Under the pieces are notes generated by a model that saw nothing but the letters and a program-made list of their open reading frames with translations, ran no database searches and was not told where the DNA came from. Both the position numbers and the translations under genes were made by a program. A stretch of DNA of 35,449 bases from positions 1,060 to 36,508 of the forward strand of contig NW_003125919.1 in assembly GCF_000003605.2 (NCBI RefSeq), given 5' to 3'. Position 1 is the first letter of the stretch; each line of letters begins with the position of its first letter. The stretch comes from Saccoglossus kowalevskii. Its lineage: Eukaryota; Hemichordata; Enteropneusta; Harrimaniidae. Positions 1 through 12,869 of the stretch are shown here, piece after piece.

Positions 1-504
1 GGATGTTGTATCATGATCATTGATTAGATGGACGGTGTATCATGACCATTGGTTAGATGGAAGTTGTATCATGATCATTGATTAGATGGATATTGTATCA
101 TGGCTATTGAGTAGATGGACGTTGTATCATGATCATTGATTAGATGGACGTTGCATCATGATCATTGATTAGATGGACGTTGTATAATGATCATTGATTG
201 GATAGACGTTGTATCATGATCATTGATTGGATGGACGTTGTATCATGACCATTGATTAGATTTACGTTATATGATGACCATTGATTAGAAGGACGTTGTA
301 TCATAATCATTAATTGGATGGACGTCGTATTGATTAGATGGACATTGCATCATGATCATTGATTAGATGGACGTCGTGTCATGATCATTCATTGGATAGA
401 CGTTGTATCATAACAATTGTTTGAATGGATTTGGTATAGATTGTATGGATGTTGTATCATGATCATTGATTGTATGGACGTTGTATTATGCCCATTGATT
501 GGAT
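1..504. repeat. 29-bp minisatellite, about 18 copies
   Basis: Tandem copies with a 29-bp period run from the first base. A typical unit begins GGACGTTGTATCATGATC and ends ATTGATTAGAT. Sixteen units are 29 bp; those at 320-339 and 427-446 are 20 bp, each lacking 9 bp. Most copies differ by one to four substitutions. The array starts at the window edge, so its full length is unknown. Each unit contains the small palindromes ATCATGAT and TGATCA. The minus-strand open frame across its end (389-646) reads repeat DNA and is not a gene. Confidence 0.97.
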
Positions 505-743
505 GGGTGTTTTTAAACGATCTTTGATATTTGATCATTATTTGATTAGGAGTTGCTGACATGACATCATTGTTTGAATAGTTTTTCTCCTCCATTTTGA
601 TTGTTTTGTGATAAATTGATTTAAGAATTGTTGGAATTATTGTCATTGATTTATCGTTAAACAGTCAATGATTGGAGTGTTGTTATCGTCACATTTATTT
701 ACACGGGTTGATGACATCGTTTTTATCATGACCACTGATTATA
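505..743. repeat. Decayed copies of the 29-bp minisatellite
   Basis: Past the clean array, isolated segments still match the unit, for example 551-579 (GTTGCTGACATGACATCATT, then GTTTGAAT) and 710-743 (ATCATGACCACTGATTATAT). They look like old, mutated copies, so the array was once longer on this side. The matches were aligned by eye and the boundaries are approximate. Confidence 0.6.
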
Positions 744-814
744 TTTAAAATTCGAATCGTTATCAGTAATGAAATGACGTTATTGAATGTTTTGATATAA
801 CAGATATAACAGTC

Positions 815-838
815 AATGTCATGTCATGTCATGTCTTG
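815..838. repeat. ATGTC short tandem repeat
   Basis: About four copies of the 5-bp unit ATGTC occur in a row (AATGTCATGTCATGTCATGTC), the last one imperfect. It is a simple microsatellite with no associated gene. Confidence 0.85.
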
Positions 839-2920
839 CCGCGAATTTCGTAAATTGACTAGTGTGGCGCGCTTTTAGGCGTTTGATCTGTGTTTGCGCT
901 TACCGAATTGTGGCCGCTGTACGCCACCGTTGTGTTTGAGTTTGTTTCGTATTTTGTGTATTTTGACAGTATATCTAAATATCATTCATTGTTCATTTGT
1001 TAAAAGAAAATGGTGTTGACATCAACTTAAAATCAAGCACTGTGCTTCTTGGTTCAGTGTTCTGATGCGCGCCGGGGCATCGTTTATCATACGGCTCTTC
1101 CCCGGGAAGCGCACTTTCAGGCGCTGGGTGTGTTTGTAAAAGTAATTCTCCGGTGGACATAGAGCTCATTGTCAACCGAGGCGAAGCCAGGCGAGGTGAT
1201 GTGATGTACTTGGACATATTTGAATAAAGATAATTTATGCGAAGTGATGGGATGCGATCAACGCAATGAGATATTGTATATTGGAATCACAATAACACAT
1301 GCGATGAGGAGTATTATGTAATGTATTATTCATACGCGTTTCATCCCAATGTTCCTTTCTCGAAGAAATATTTAGCCGTGGGCGAACGAACGAGATAATG
1401 ATTATCATTAGCGTCAAACATGGTTGTGCGTCTTGGAATCATGTTGCAATAAAAGCATGTGCATGCGATCTTCAAATGGCACGGCACACGTGATGATATA
1501 TGCCCAGACGCCACAACCACGGAATTATGCATGTGTTCTTGCTCTTGCATAAATTAAAAATTTCTAATATTTGTAACCTTCGATAAAATATTTCGAAATC
1601 CGACCACTTTTCCGCTTATATTGTTGAAAAGGAATATTGAATTCAGAGACGGCTTCACAATAAAAAGCTGTAAATATTTGTAAAAAAAAAATTAGGATGG
1701 GGGTAAACCCATAGCCGCTGCTGGCATACGAATTAAAGTAAATACTATGTTGAAATGCTGGCTGTGTTGAGTGAAATTCCGTGGATCGCAGCATGCGGAT
1801 TTTACATTCAATTATGAATACACGTACGCATTGAGCGCACGAACAGACATAGAGAGGAATTTTGGGAATATTTTTGGCGGGAAATTGTATACAACTGTGA
1901 TTAAAATAATCAACGGTTTCGTGATAACCTGCGTACCATGTATCGTCATATCACGTCAGTCTGCCTTATTTCAGGTCACGTGATTGTTTTATCAGTAAGC
2001 GTATCACGTTCCGTGTATATTGTGAAATTGCGTGCGCACAGTACAGAACTAATCTGTATATTTCTTGCCAACGCACGAGGATTTACAGTTCAGCGGATTA
2101 AAAAGAGAACGCGTCTAAATATAATGGGATGTAGTCATGTGATATTGTAATATATGTTAGCCGGCCACTCAGTTAGGGGGTCGACTGTCGCGCCACTCAT
2201 TGAGAGGGGGGCTAGCACACCTTATGTTACGCAATCTTGCTGGTGGGGTAAATCCCTGACCTTTGAACTTTTGTTACGTGAATATCTTGTCTTCAGTGCT
2301 GAAATGTGTATTGACGACGGTACTATATATGGCCCGCCAGTCGCGGAAATCATTTCAAATTGCCGATATACTGAGAATTGTCAAAATAAAAAAAACACTG
2401 TAGTGCGTAATCAGTTTGATTTCATGCTTCAGTACAAATTACATGGGAGTAGTAGGCTCTTTAGAATTTGGCTTTAAATCTCATAAGTCCCGACGCATGG
2501 TGACGCGGAGTATTGGAATTGTTATTCAGATCATATTTCCTGTGCGTCGGCCTATACTGTCACGCACTGACATAGCACTGTGTATCGTCGCTTAATAAGT
2601 ACTTCCGATAAAAGAAGTCGGCAAATGCAAAGTACTGCTTACCCGCACCGACCACTGTGTTGATTTCCTGCCTATTAGACTTAGTACGAACGCCGTGCTG
2701 GGAATCTACAAGCGATGTGACCCGTCACTACGTTCAGCGAATGTCAATTGCGTCAGAGAAACGCGGCTTTTCTCTTAGCAGTTCCCGCCAAAATCGTGTA
2801 TTCATTTTTTCTCATTTTTTTATCTGGGAATTTCAAATAACCGAGTTGCCTATACGTTACGTTCGTGAGTTCTTAGTGGCATATATGTTTTAATACAATG
2901 TCTATTTCTACTTGTCTTAA

Positions 2921-2970
2921 TACCGCAATTATTGTAGACGTTAGATACCGCAATTATTGTAGACGTTAGT
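2921..2970. repeat. 25-bp tandem duplication
   Basis: Two adjacent 25-bp copies, 2921-2945 and 2946-2970, start TACCGCAATTATTGTAGACG. They agree at 24 of 25 positions, differing only at the last base. This looks like a recent simple duplication. Confidence 0.95.
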
Positions 2971-5900
2971 TATGTGGTTGATTAATAGTCGTCAAGCGTC
3001 GGTGACATTGCTTACACATTGGTCATTGTGATCGCTACTCCACTGGAAAGTCGGTCCCGACTATGATAACCCTATAGGCTCCCTGTGGCATATACAAATC
3101 GTGAGCAACATCACTGAAAAAGATGGTTTCCCTGGTGATCAATTATCAGACATGTTAATTCCCCGCTTTCTCGTTTAACACTGGGGTTATTATTCTGAAA
3201 AGGTCTCGTACGTATTTAAGGGACGGGCCATTAATGTTCGAAAGGGAATAAAAATGTGCCAGATCCACGTTCAAACAACCGTGTCGAGCCTGCTGAAATG
3301 AAAATCACCTGAGATTAGTGCAAAATTAGACTGTGTATAGTATTAGTATAGTCCACAGACTCTATGCCGCTATAAAATATGTATCATGTTATTTGTTTTC
3401 TACCTAAAGCGTATAATAAAGTTTCAATTTACGTAACAATGACGTAATTTTAGCGCCGTGTTAGGATGTTTCATTGCATAACGCTCGTACAGAGTACGCA
3501 TTTATGACGTACGTTTGTTTGCCTTTACACAAGCACGTCGTCGATTTCCTTTGACGTGTTTCGCCTATTGATGGCGCTCTTCGGTGCGTTTGGCCACAGT
3601 GAAAACACGTGCGCCAACATTAATCCTGCGATAAAAATGCCGTAGCTTATGTTGTCGCGCCACGAGTAGATAAACGAAAACTAAATATAGGCGTTGTCAG
3701 AAAGGTTAGAATACGAAACGAAAATGCTATGATAAGGGGGTCTCATTAAGTAGAACACTAGGGAATGAAGAAGTCTGCGGTATTTTTGTATTGATGCTAA
3801 AAACGTGGAAGCCGAAGATCGTTTCGATAAAACAGAACTGACATTTCGTTAGCAATAAAGCAAGATTGCCTTTTTAATAAATGGCGATTATAAATTATGG
3901 AGAATACGAGGCTGTCTGTTGTTATGTGACTGACTGATTGACCTCTCCACGCAGCAGGCTTAACCCTCATTCACTCGCCATCTAACCGACTGAGTCAGTA
4001 CGCCCGACGCACACACCGCTGTGATGGATTTCTCACACCAGGTGGGCGATACCATTTATGATTGGGGCGTTCTTATGAGAGTTTAATTCATACTGACATC
4101 TGTGGGTCTGATTTCTACATGTACGTCGTGTATGCTAAGATAACTCCACGGATTGCCTTCACGTAGCACCACACAATAAATATTTCTTCATTAATAAACT
4201 ATTTTCAAGAGAAGCGGTCCCTCTTGGTGAATGGTTTCGTCCGTCGTTGACGCATTGTTGCCGGTAAAGCAATACGAGACTGGTCGTTAAAATAATCGCT
4301 GCGTAAATCAGTCAAAAACACGCATGAAAACGAGACCGGCAGACCGCTGGCAAGCAACAGAGGAAAGGCCCCTTAACGCGCTGATACCATGCCCATAAAT
4401 CTATTTTAATATTGTTCGTTTCTTCTTGTCACGAACCACAAACGCTTGGTTCGAATTTCCCCCACTCCTATTAGTTCTCGCCTTTGTCGCTTGGATTCTT
4501 CTCAGACGACATCGATACGTTTCACAATGATGAGTTGCCATGGCGACGTACGTAATATCGAACCTTGATAATTGCCGGGGGTGCGGTGATTTGTGCACGC
4601 TATACCTACAAAATAATTGCAGTTAACGTATATTATATATAACGTAGAGAGGGGAGACTAATTCAGTTAATGATCCGAACTATGCTTCGCTTATTGCTTT
4701 GATTTACACCAGAGACTACAGTGATTAAGCGGCTTTTCGGCGACAAATACGATTTTTTTTTTGAAATTTAGTCTAGTCTGACCAAACTACGATAAATTCT
4801 TTTTAAAAAATCGGGCTTTTAGGCGGGCTTTCAACGCTTCATGAATATTATATTGTTTAGTCACATTTGTAGAAGACATAAAGGATCTCGTTCACAGCTT
4901 CAAGTATTAGGAACAGAAGTTGCACTCATTCGCTTAGCTACGAGCACTTTTTAAATTCAGTGAACCTTGACAATGGAACGTGAATATAAGCCGTTATACG
5001 GTCGCGTCCTTAGCACGCATCAATCGATACTTGGCCATGCTTCTAACGTGCCCCTACGTCCCCTTTCATACGCTATGTTATGTTAGCCTCGCATTCTTTT
5101 TGTGTGCAGCACACCCAACAATATACTACCTCAACTGTAATAGTCGGATGTCACGAGTTCCACAAAGACGTATCACAGCTCTGTTTTGTTTTTCTCGTTT
5201 TTCCCGGGTCCTTTCACGGTGTCATGCCCGTACACTCAGTTCACGGTCCAACGGAAACAATCAGAGCAAACGAACTCACTCTGCAGTTTCGTCAAAAGCC
5301 ACTGAGTGAAGTTGTGTGGAGAAGCTGTCGGTGCGGTTATCCACCTCCTTACTGGCACCAGGCAGTCTTAGCCACGGCATTTACAAATCTACGACGCATG
5401 ATGCAAATTACACCGTAGTGTATCCAGTCCGCCGCTGATGCATTGCGTTCAACGCTCCATGATTAGCAAATCAAATTAACTGTCACTAGCTGGTCCAAAT
5501 TGTCTAATCCGGGCATTGCCCAATAGAATCAATGTTTGTCTGACTGTTTTCCACATTCTTCGTGGTACAGTTATCACTGACTGTCCTATCAAAACGAACA
5601 CTGGTTGCCACAATTATAACATACTAGTACTAGTACGTACTATGTGCAGAACGCATTGGCGTTCGGGAGATATGTAATTCCCTTATACCCGTCCAGCTGA
5701 TTATAGTGCACCAGATAACGAGGCCGTGTACTCAGACAAACTTGAAAATCTCCACAGCGGCAAGCTGCTGCTGAAATTACGTATTGGTGGATTAAAAAAA
5801 AATGCATCGTATTAGTGTTTACAATTAATAATAATTGAAGATTTGGCTGTATTCCAGGTAGTTGAACGGAAATTCCGGACCTGTGAAAAAATAGTAGTGT

Positions 5901-6566
5901 GCGATACGTGATGAGGAAGAGCGGATTTCATGCAGGCGTTACATGTGTTACATATCCCCGGCGATTTTTATCGAATCGTTCTTATCATCTAAATGAACAC
6001 GCGGTTCCCATAGATACGGTGATACTCCGCAACATCACGTGTGTCCATCCTTCACGCACTCGCTACACAGAAACGTCCGCGTATATACGTGGCTACAGGA
6101 TATACCGATTAATTAGCACGGGTTATCAGAGCTGATCAAACCGTTGATGCCAGATTATGTCCGTGATTAAATACAGTGTATATTGGGTTTCCAACGATTT
6201 TCGGCTTAAAATAATCTTTATAGATTATCCGCTTACTTCCGGTATTAAATGATAACGGCGCGCCGCCTCCTCGTATCATATATGTACTAGTAGGTCGAAG
6301 TAGCCTAGATTCGTCAATACGTACCGGAGTGTTTGTGTGTAACATGCATTAAAGTACTGATTGTCTTCGATCTTAATTATCGTTTCTATCATTGATGTAC
6401 ATTGTACATACAAATTGACGATGGTAGAGCATCCCAGTTCCGATTTAATTTTGGCAGCCGATCAATACGTATCTTAGGAGAACCGTGGAGATAAAAAGAA
6501 CTAATCTACGGTTCGCTCCGCTTTTGGAGGATTCCATCGAATATTTTAAGGTGGGCACGGTAACCT

Positions 6567-6600
6567 CGGGTGGGGTGGGGTGGGGTGGTGTGGTGGGTAG
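6567..6600 (+). other. G-quadruplex-forming G tract
   Basis: The plus strand has a GGG run followed by three GGGG runs, each separated by a single T (GGGTGGGGTGGGGTGGGG), then GGTGTGGTGGG. Four or more G runs with one-base loops fit the standard model of a stable intramolecular G-quadruplex. No gene or transcription start is recognised next to it, so a function is not implied. Confidence 0.8.
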
Positions 6601-9600
6601 GCTTGGTGGAAATCAAGGGATACTTTATTATGTGTTGTGAGCGAACAATCATGGACAAAGTAGAATAATTCAGTTTGTAAATTTGATGTATTAAACTACA
6701 GAACAAGTGACACATTTGTTCTCTCTGTTTTCCATGCTGCCAAACATATAAACTTTTGGGCCATTGATTGACTAGCCCATGTACGTGTTACATGCAAAAC
6801 GCCGTCGTCTCTATATATTCGCACCAATCAAGCTCGACAAGGTTCGTGAATGCCTGTGAGAAAACCGCCGAAAACCCTTTTCCAAATGCCGAGCTGTAAT
6901 TTGCTGGCAATCGATTGCGAACAGCAGGAGTAGGCGAAATAATCACATGGACGTTATATGTAGTACTTGACGCTACAGCGCACGTACCAGCTGATGAATT
7001 CCCAATGCCCGCTCGCCGACAGCGCTTCTACAGACTCACACGGACAACTTTGACACGGCCTTTACGATGTCTTTTAAAAAGAATCCATTGCTATTCTCGT
7101 TGCACGCACCCCTCGATGATTTAATAGCGGAGCCCGTGGAAACAATTACCGCGCTGATAAGCCGGCTGTGTGCTAAGCCCACTATGCATGCATTTACGAG
7201 CCGCCTCGTTCATGCATAATTGTTCTATGAAATGGCTGAAATCTTTTGAAATCTATCGCTTGAACTGAAGCGGCGGCACGTTTAGTACACCGAGTTCAGA
7301 CGGCTGCGTTAATAATGTAAAGTCGATCGACGTTTTGTTTGCCCATACCCCGATGAAAGCAGCAGTGTTCACACCATGGGTCCTGGTTGGCAGTATCCGC
7401 GACGTGCCGTTGCTACACATGGGGCGCTGCAAATTAAACCTAATGTTGGCGTTTAACGTTGGCAGATTATTTCGCGAAATGTTAAGATTGCTATCTTGGT
7501 GTTCATTTTATTATAGCGCGTTTTCATCTTTAGTTCATTACTGTCGGGGTTACCTCTTGTAAATATAAACGAATTTCACACTGTTGATCTCTACGCCGAT
7601 TGTTTTCTTTAAATTTCAACAATAGAACAGTTTTTGTCTAAAATATACGCCCTTAACTCCAAGTTGCAGTCATGCGCTAAGCTACTCACAATGCCCTCAA
7701 ATACGCAAATATTGTTGTGAGTGCCATCCCCCCCTCCCGCAAACACAGTCGACGCGCATAGTGGTTAGATGCGTTCACTCAAGCCGTCGGCGTGCATTTT
7801 TCGCGCCAACTTCTCGCATGTTGTGTGTTTTTAGCACGCGCGGCCTTGAGAGCAACGCATAATTATACTTCAGGAAGGAACGCGTAAGAACGAGGCCATT
7901 AATCATCCTCGGATGGGACTACGTGGGTAGCAGCAACAACTGTGGCATGTAACTGGTAAAACGTAAATCGTTTATGTTGATGTCACCACAGACGACCAGC
8001 AGGGGTGGAGGCCATTATATACGAGAAACACTGTTTGTGATTGGTTGGTTGGGGATGCAAATAAAGCAACCCGGTGATTAGTCAAAACGAATCCAGACGA
8101 AAATAAATACTAGTAGTCCACGCGAACATGAAACCTCGTGTTGCAGGGAATCGTTGGTCACAACATTGTAATAAATAGCCTAAATTTGATTTTAACTAGA
8201 TGTTATTCATTTGTTTATAGCGGAAGGTGTGGTGCCTATCGATTGACTTACATAATAGAAACAAACGTTCGGGAACAAAATAATATGTTGGCGTCCGTCC
8301 AGTCAGGTTACGGGATCCAGTTGAGCCAGGTAATAAACGTGAATACTGAATCCGTAAGGGCAATTTGTGTGTTGGTTGGCGAAATAATTCGGTAGGTTTA
8401 TGTTGAGCAGAACTCCGATGAACAGAGTCATGCACAACCAGTAAATTTGACAACTTTGGCGACCAAAATGTCGCCCAGATGCCGAGTTATTGCAAGTGCT
8501 GTATATACTAAACTATTCGTTGCGTGTTACGGTTAATGACTTTTCGAATTGTAAAGTAATGAGTGCCGTTTTCTGACTATATGAGTAGTAAAATATCTAT
8601 TACGTACGGCCCGTAGACGTGCACGACTGGTAAATGTCAAATTGAATGGCATTCTCCACGGGGAATCGGATGTTGTTTATCATACGTATTGCCTCGCAGG
8701 TGTTGTCCGCGACAACGACATTGACGATTGTTCGTCTTTCTGGTTGAACCATATTGAATTATAAATACAGTCAGAGCAACAGATTCGCTATCGTACACAT
8801 TTCAGTAAATACATTTAAACAAAAAATAAACTGTACACGTAACATCAACGACCGTAACATGGTAACTGTGACACCGATATGATGGTGGTTGTGTGTCGTA
8901 CTGACAATCCACGAACCTAGCACGTTCGTTATCGGAAGAACTACAGACTGCCACGCCGTTGTTAAGAGCCCTTCAAATGTAGTTGATAACTTATACCTGC
9001 CTATAGTTGGGGGGGGGAAATGGTAGAATGACAAACACTCAAAGGGCGTGTCGCGATGAAAAAGAGTACTACAGTACTCAGTGCTTTTTCCTGTCACAGT
9101 GTGTGCAATATGATTTATGGCTTGGTATAGTTTGGTATTTGGGGTTCATATTCACCTATAGACAACATTTATGCTATACCACAGTCCCTCTACAACTCAG
9201 TTTACCGGTGCGCTATGCCGATCATCTCCTCGCTGTCTCGGTACTTTTGATTTGTAATTGATGTTACGTATTTATGACACATAACCGTCAGTTCAGTTGT
9301 ATTTTTTGTTGTAAAAAGAAGAACTTTTTAGTTTAACGTATTCCGTGTTAAAACATCGTGCATCTGTTCATTGATGACGTCATTTACAAACTACTACACT
9401 AGGATAATAATAGACATTTCAAGTCGCGTGACTGGAATTTGTAAAAGTAGTTTGCACACAAATCGTTTCCTCTCACAGCCTCGCCCCACGCACCCTTCTT
9501 TGTGTCACTCTGGGCGAGATTTTGAAATGCGAAAAGTTTTGAGATTTGAGTGTTTAAACTTATTTTCCTGACATCAGACAATGTAAACTTGAATTTTACG

Positions 9601-12165
9601 CGTAGTATTTGTTACATCCCCTACCAGATAAAAAGTTTCGGTGGCAAATATATTTATTGTGTCGGGCATATCCACCCTTTGCATTGACAAACTAACGTCT
9701 GTTCAGGAACACCATCATCCTTGAGTAACGTGCGATTCAACAAAAGCCCGTGTGGGGGATATACACGTCTTTTGTCAACGCGATTAGAATGCAACGAACA
9801 GCTATGGTATAAAAGAGAAAGAGTTATTGAGAACACATTTGATCTGTAATAGCTTTATGCCGGCGGCGAATAAAGGATCCCCGCCTCGTGCAAAACCAGG
9901 GGGATGTAAGGAATGTGTTTACGAGCTTACTCGCCGTTAGTCTCGATAGGAATTCCACACATCAGAGTACGTGCCGAAATCACGTGACGGGAGATTTCGC
10001 TTGCCGCAATCTGTCGGTATCGATTTGCGCATATATCATGGCTAACGTCTGGAGAACGTTCGTGCGAAGATTACATCAGTTGAATCATAAACTATTGCCA
10101 TGAAATGTGGAGACGCGAGTTGTTATTTAGTTGTATTCGTGTAAGGGCGTGTTAAGTCCTCGAGCAAAAAACGTATCCGATAAAAGATAAATAGTTTTTT
10201 TTTTTCTTCAGATATCTCTTGGAAATGTTTAACTGCGTCCAGTTGCATCGCATTGTGCCTATCAGATCGTGAACAAATTTCCCCGGTGACCCGAGTCTGT
10301 CGCCGAAGCCTTGGCGTCTTGTCCCAAAGTTGACAATCAGTACACGTAAAACGTCCGTGGGCTACGTTCAGTTGTATACGCCTGACTGGGCACAATTTAC
10401 TAGTTTACGCTTGCGTGAACACGATAGCGTGATGAGAGTCTGTGGACGATGCTGGTGTTGTATGGCATCGTAAACTAGACTGATTGCGTCCTGTACTCAC
10501 GGGACGGGAAAATTACAATTGCAGAGGTTGGCCATAATTTAAAGCGATTTCGGCGCGCGAGATGCAAGAGCACATTGTCACAAACCATGGCAACAACAAT
10601 AAACTATCTGACGTACGATTATGTTTAGTGACAAAATACTGCCGAGCGATGGGCGGAAGCATGGATTCGGTCTGTTTGATGGGAGCTCCTTATCAGTTTT
10701 GACAAGCTGACAAACATTTTAGAGACGACCAATAAAGACTTATTCAAGATCGTTTTAAACGCACCAGGAATGCTTATCATGCCTCGCCACGCCGTAACCT
10801 GTACCTCACTTGGGTACCCCGTATTAGGCGGTTCACTCCTAACGTAAATCGATAAAGCGGCAAACCCTTTCAATCTTTTATTTATGTTATCTAACACGCA
10901 GCTACGGCAGTGTGTTCGATATAGTCGGATCCTTTCCCGTATTTCTATACGCACGCTGTAAAATCAACTCAACTAAGTTCGTGATATTTGTAACTCGGGT
11001 GACCGTACTGAATTAGCTCGTCACATGCACATGCAAATACATAAATAGATAAAATTGACGTATGACGTCTAACGCCATTTTATGGATTTTCGACTCATTC
11101 ACCCGTTACGGTACACTGAGCCAACAACACGGACTTTAGGGCCAGTCTTTATCGGTAGCTTTATTTCCGTTTTAAAGTTTGCAAAAAGCCTTGTGACAAA
11201 GCAACGTTAATCGTTAGTCTTACCGACAGATAACGCCGGTTGCCGTGGGCCTTCCCCTACAGGCTCTTTAAAATCGTAATGTGCGCTATTATCTGAAGCA
11301 GTCATCGCCAACGAGTTGAGCTGCTCGTATTTCCATGATTAATTGCCAGACAGCGAAAAACGACGCTTCAGTCGAGACATAGAACGCATTCGACACAGCA
11401 GTTAAATTTATGTATGTTTGGTGCGTACCTCCGTTCAATTACGGTTGCCCGTATATGTAACTCCCACCGAAGACGTGACGATATTTAACACGGGTCGTGA
11501 CCTTCAATCGACGCTCGGAGTAAGCAATTAACGAGAGTCGATGTCGTTCAGATGTGTTTCCTAAACCATTCCTAACGCATACTTTATTCACATTTACACG
11601 TATTATCCAAACTTGCTATTGCAAACTGCCTGTACCTCAACAACGACACGCTTGTGTCGTATGAGGTGAAAGGCCGGGATGAAAGGTCACCCTGTTGTCT
11701 TCTACGTGGGTCAAGCCACCGGGCAGCACGTAGTTTCTTTGCTGCAGTCGATGGCCTACTTTTAACAGTCACAAAACATCACTAACTGATTATAATAATT
11801 AATAATTTACCACATACATTCGCGTTATTGTCACTTCAAATGTAGAGGGCAACTTTACATGGATAAGTGATAGAACAAGCTATGTACACGATTCCACATA
11901 TATACACGGTTTCACTCTCTGTAATTTGTTGATAAACAGAATGAAAGACGCTGTCTAATGTATATACTCTACGTCTTTATATGACGTCACACAGGCGCCG
12001 GTAGTACAACGTTACTACTATGTGCGGATTATGTTCAGTCGATAGAAAAACTCCACAGTGTATATTGAATCACCATCAGTGTAAAGTGAAACCTGGAAAT
12101 TTCGCTCCGACAACTCGCTAGCCAATTATGTGTTTTTACCAATCGCACCACAAGCCATCATTTCA

Positions 12166-12437
12166 AGCGCCACATAGCGCGTCACAGTTGACCCATAGCG
12201 CCAACGACGTCATGAATCACGTCAAAGTCTTCACGCAGAGCTAACATTCGTCACGCGGCGCCCAATAGTCGTCACGCAGCACGCCACAGTCGCCATGCAG
12301 CGCACCACACTCGCAACGAAGCGTGTCACAGACGTCATGCAGTGGTCACAGTCGTCACACGGCGCGCCACAGTCGTCACAAAACGTGTCACATTCGACAT
12401 ACAGTGCGTTATAGTCGCCAGGCAGCGTGTTAGTATT
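12166..12437. repeat. 21-bp CpG-rich minisatellite, about 13 copies
   Basis: Degenerate tandem copies with a 21-bp period. A clear unit starts GTCACGCAGC and ends CCACAGTC; the best copies run from about 12,260 to 12,400. Since 21 is a multiple of three, frames stay open along the array on both strands. This explains the Cys/Asp/Val-rich open frames there, which I do not regard as genes. The array ends about 100 bp before the assembly gap, so the gap may hide more repeat. Outer boundaries are approximate. Confidence 0.9.
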
Positions 12438-12541
12438 TCGTATAAACATGGAGGTAAAAGACATTGTGCTGTATATGTTATATGTTATATGTCGAACGAT
12501 CATTTTCCATTCATTGTTATACAATGGGAGATTCGTCCACT

Positions 12542-12869
12542 NNNNNNNNNNNNNNNNNNNNNNNNNNNNNNNNNNNNNNNNNNNNNNNNNNNNNNNNNNN
12601 NNNNNNNNNNNNNNNNNNNNNNNNNNNNNNNNNNNNNNNNNNNNNNNNNNNNNNNNNNNNNNNNNNNNNNNNNNNNNNNNNNNNNNNNNNNNNNNNNNNN
12701 NNNNNNNNNNNNNNNNNNNNNNNNNNNNNNNNNNNNNNNNNNNNNNNNNNNNNNNNNNNNNNNNNNNNNNNNNNNNNNNNNNNNNNNNNNNNNNNNNNNN
12801 NNNNNNNNNNNNNNNNNNNNNNNNNNNNNNNNNNNNNNNNNNNNNNNNNNNNNNNNNNNNNNNNNNNNN
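12542..12869. other. Assembly gap (328 N)
   Basis: An unbroken run of N. No sequence can be read, and its length may be a scaffolding estimate. Open frames spanning it are artefacts. Confidence 1.

Larger units (their letters stand above)
839..12165. other. CpG-rich intergenic DNA, no gene recognised
   Basis: About 11 kb with no protein gene, tRNA, rRNA or transposon that I can recognise. The longest open frames (about 110 codons, such as 4980-5309, 5080-5418, 8771-9097 and 10625-10954) overlap one another in different frames, show no domain or sensible composition, and are not bounded by convincing splice sites. CpG is plentiful, about four per 60 bases in lines I counted, in contrast to the 3' part of the window. 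Small features inside are listed separately. An unannotated lncRNA or distant enhancers cannot be excluded. Confidence 0.7.

Noticed and set aside
4447-4460. tRNA B-box-like GGTTCGAATTT
   Set aside because: The final CC of the B box is missing and no A box or cloverleaf could be drawn around it.
4980-5418. Two overlapping plus-strand frames of 109 and 112 codons
   Set aside because: They overlap in different frames, no domain is recognised, and the lengths are ordinary for chance.
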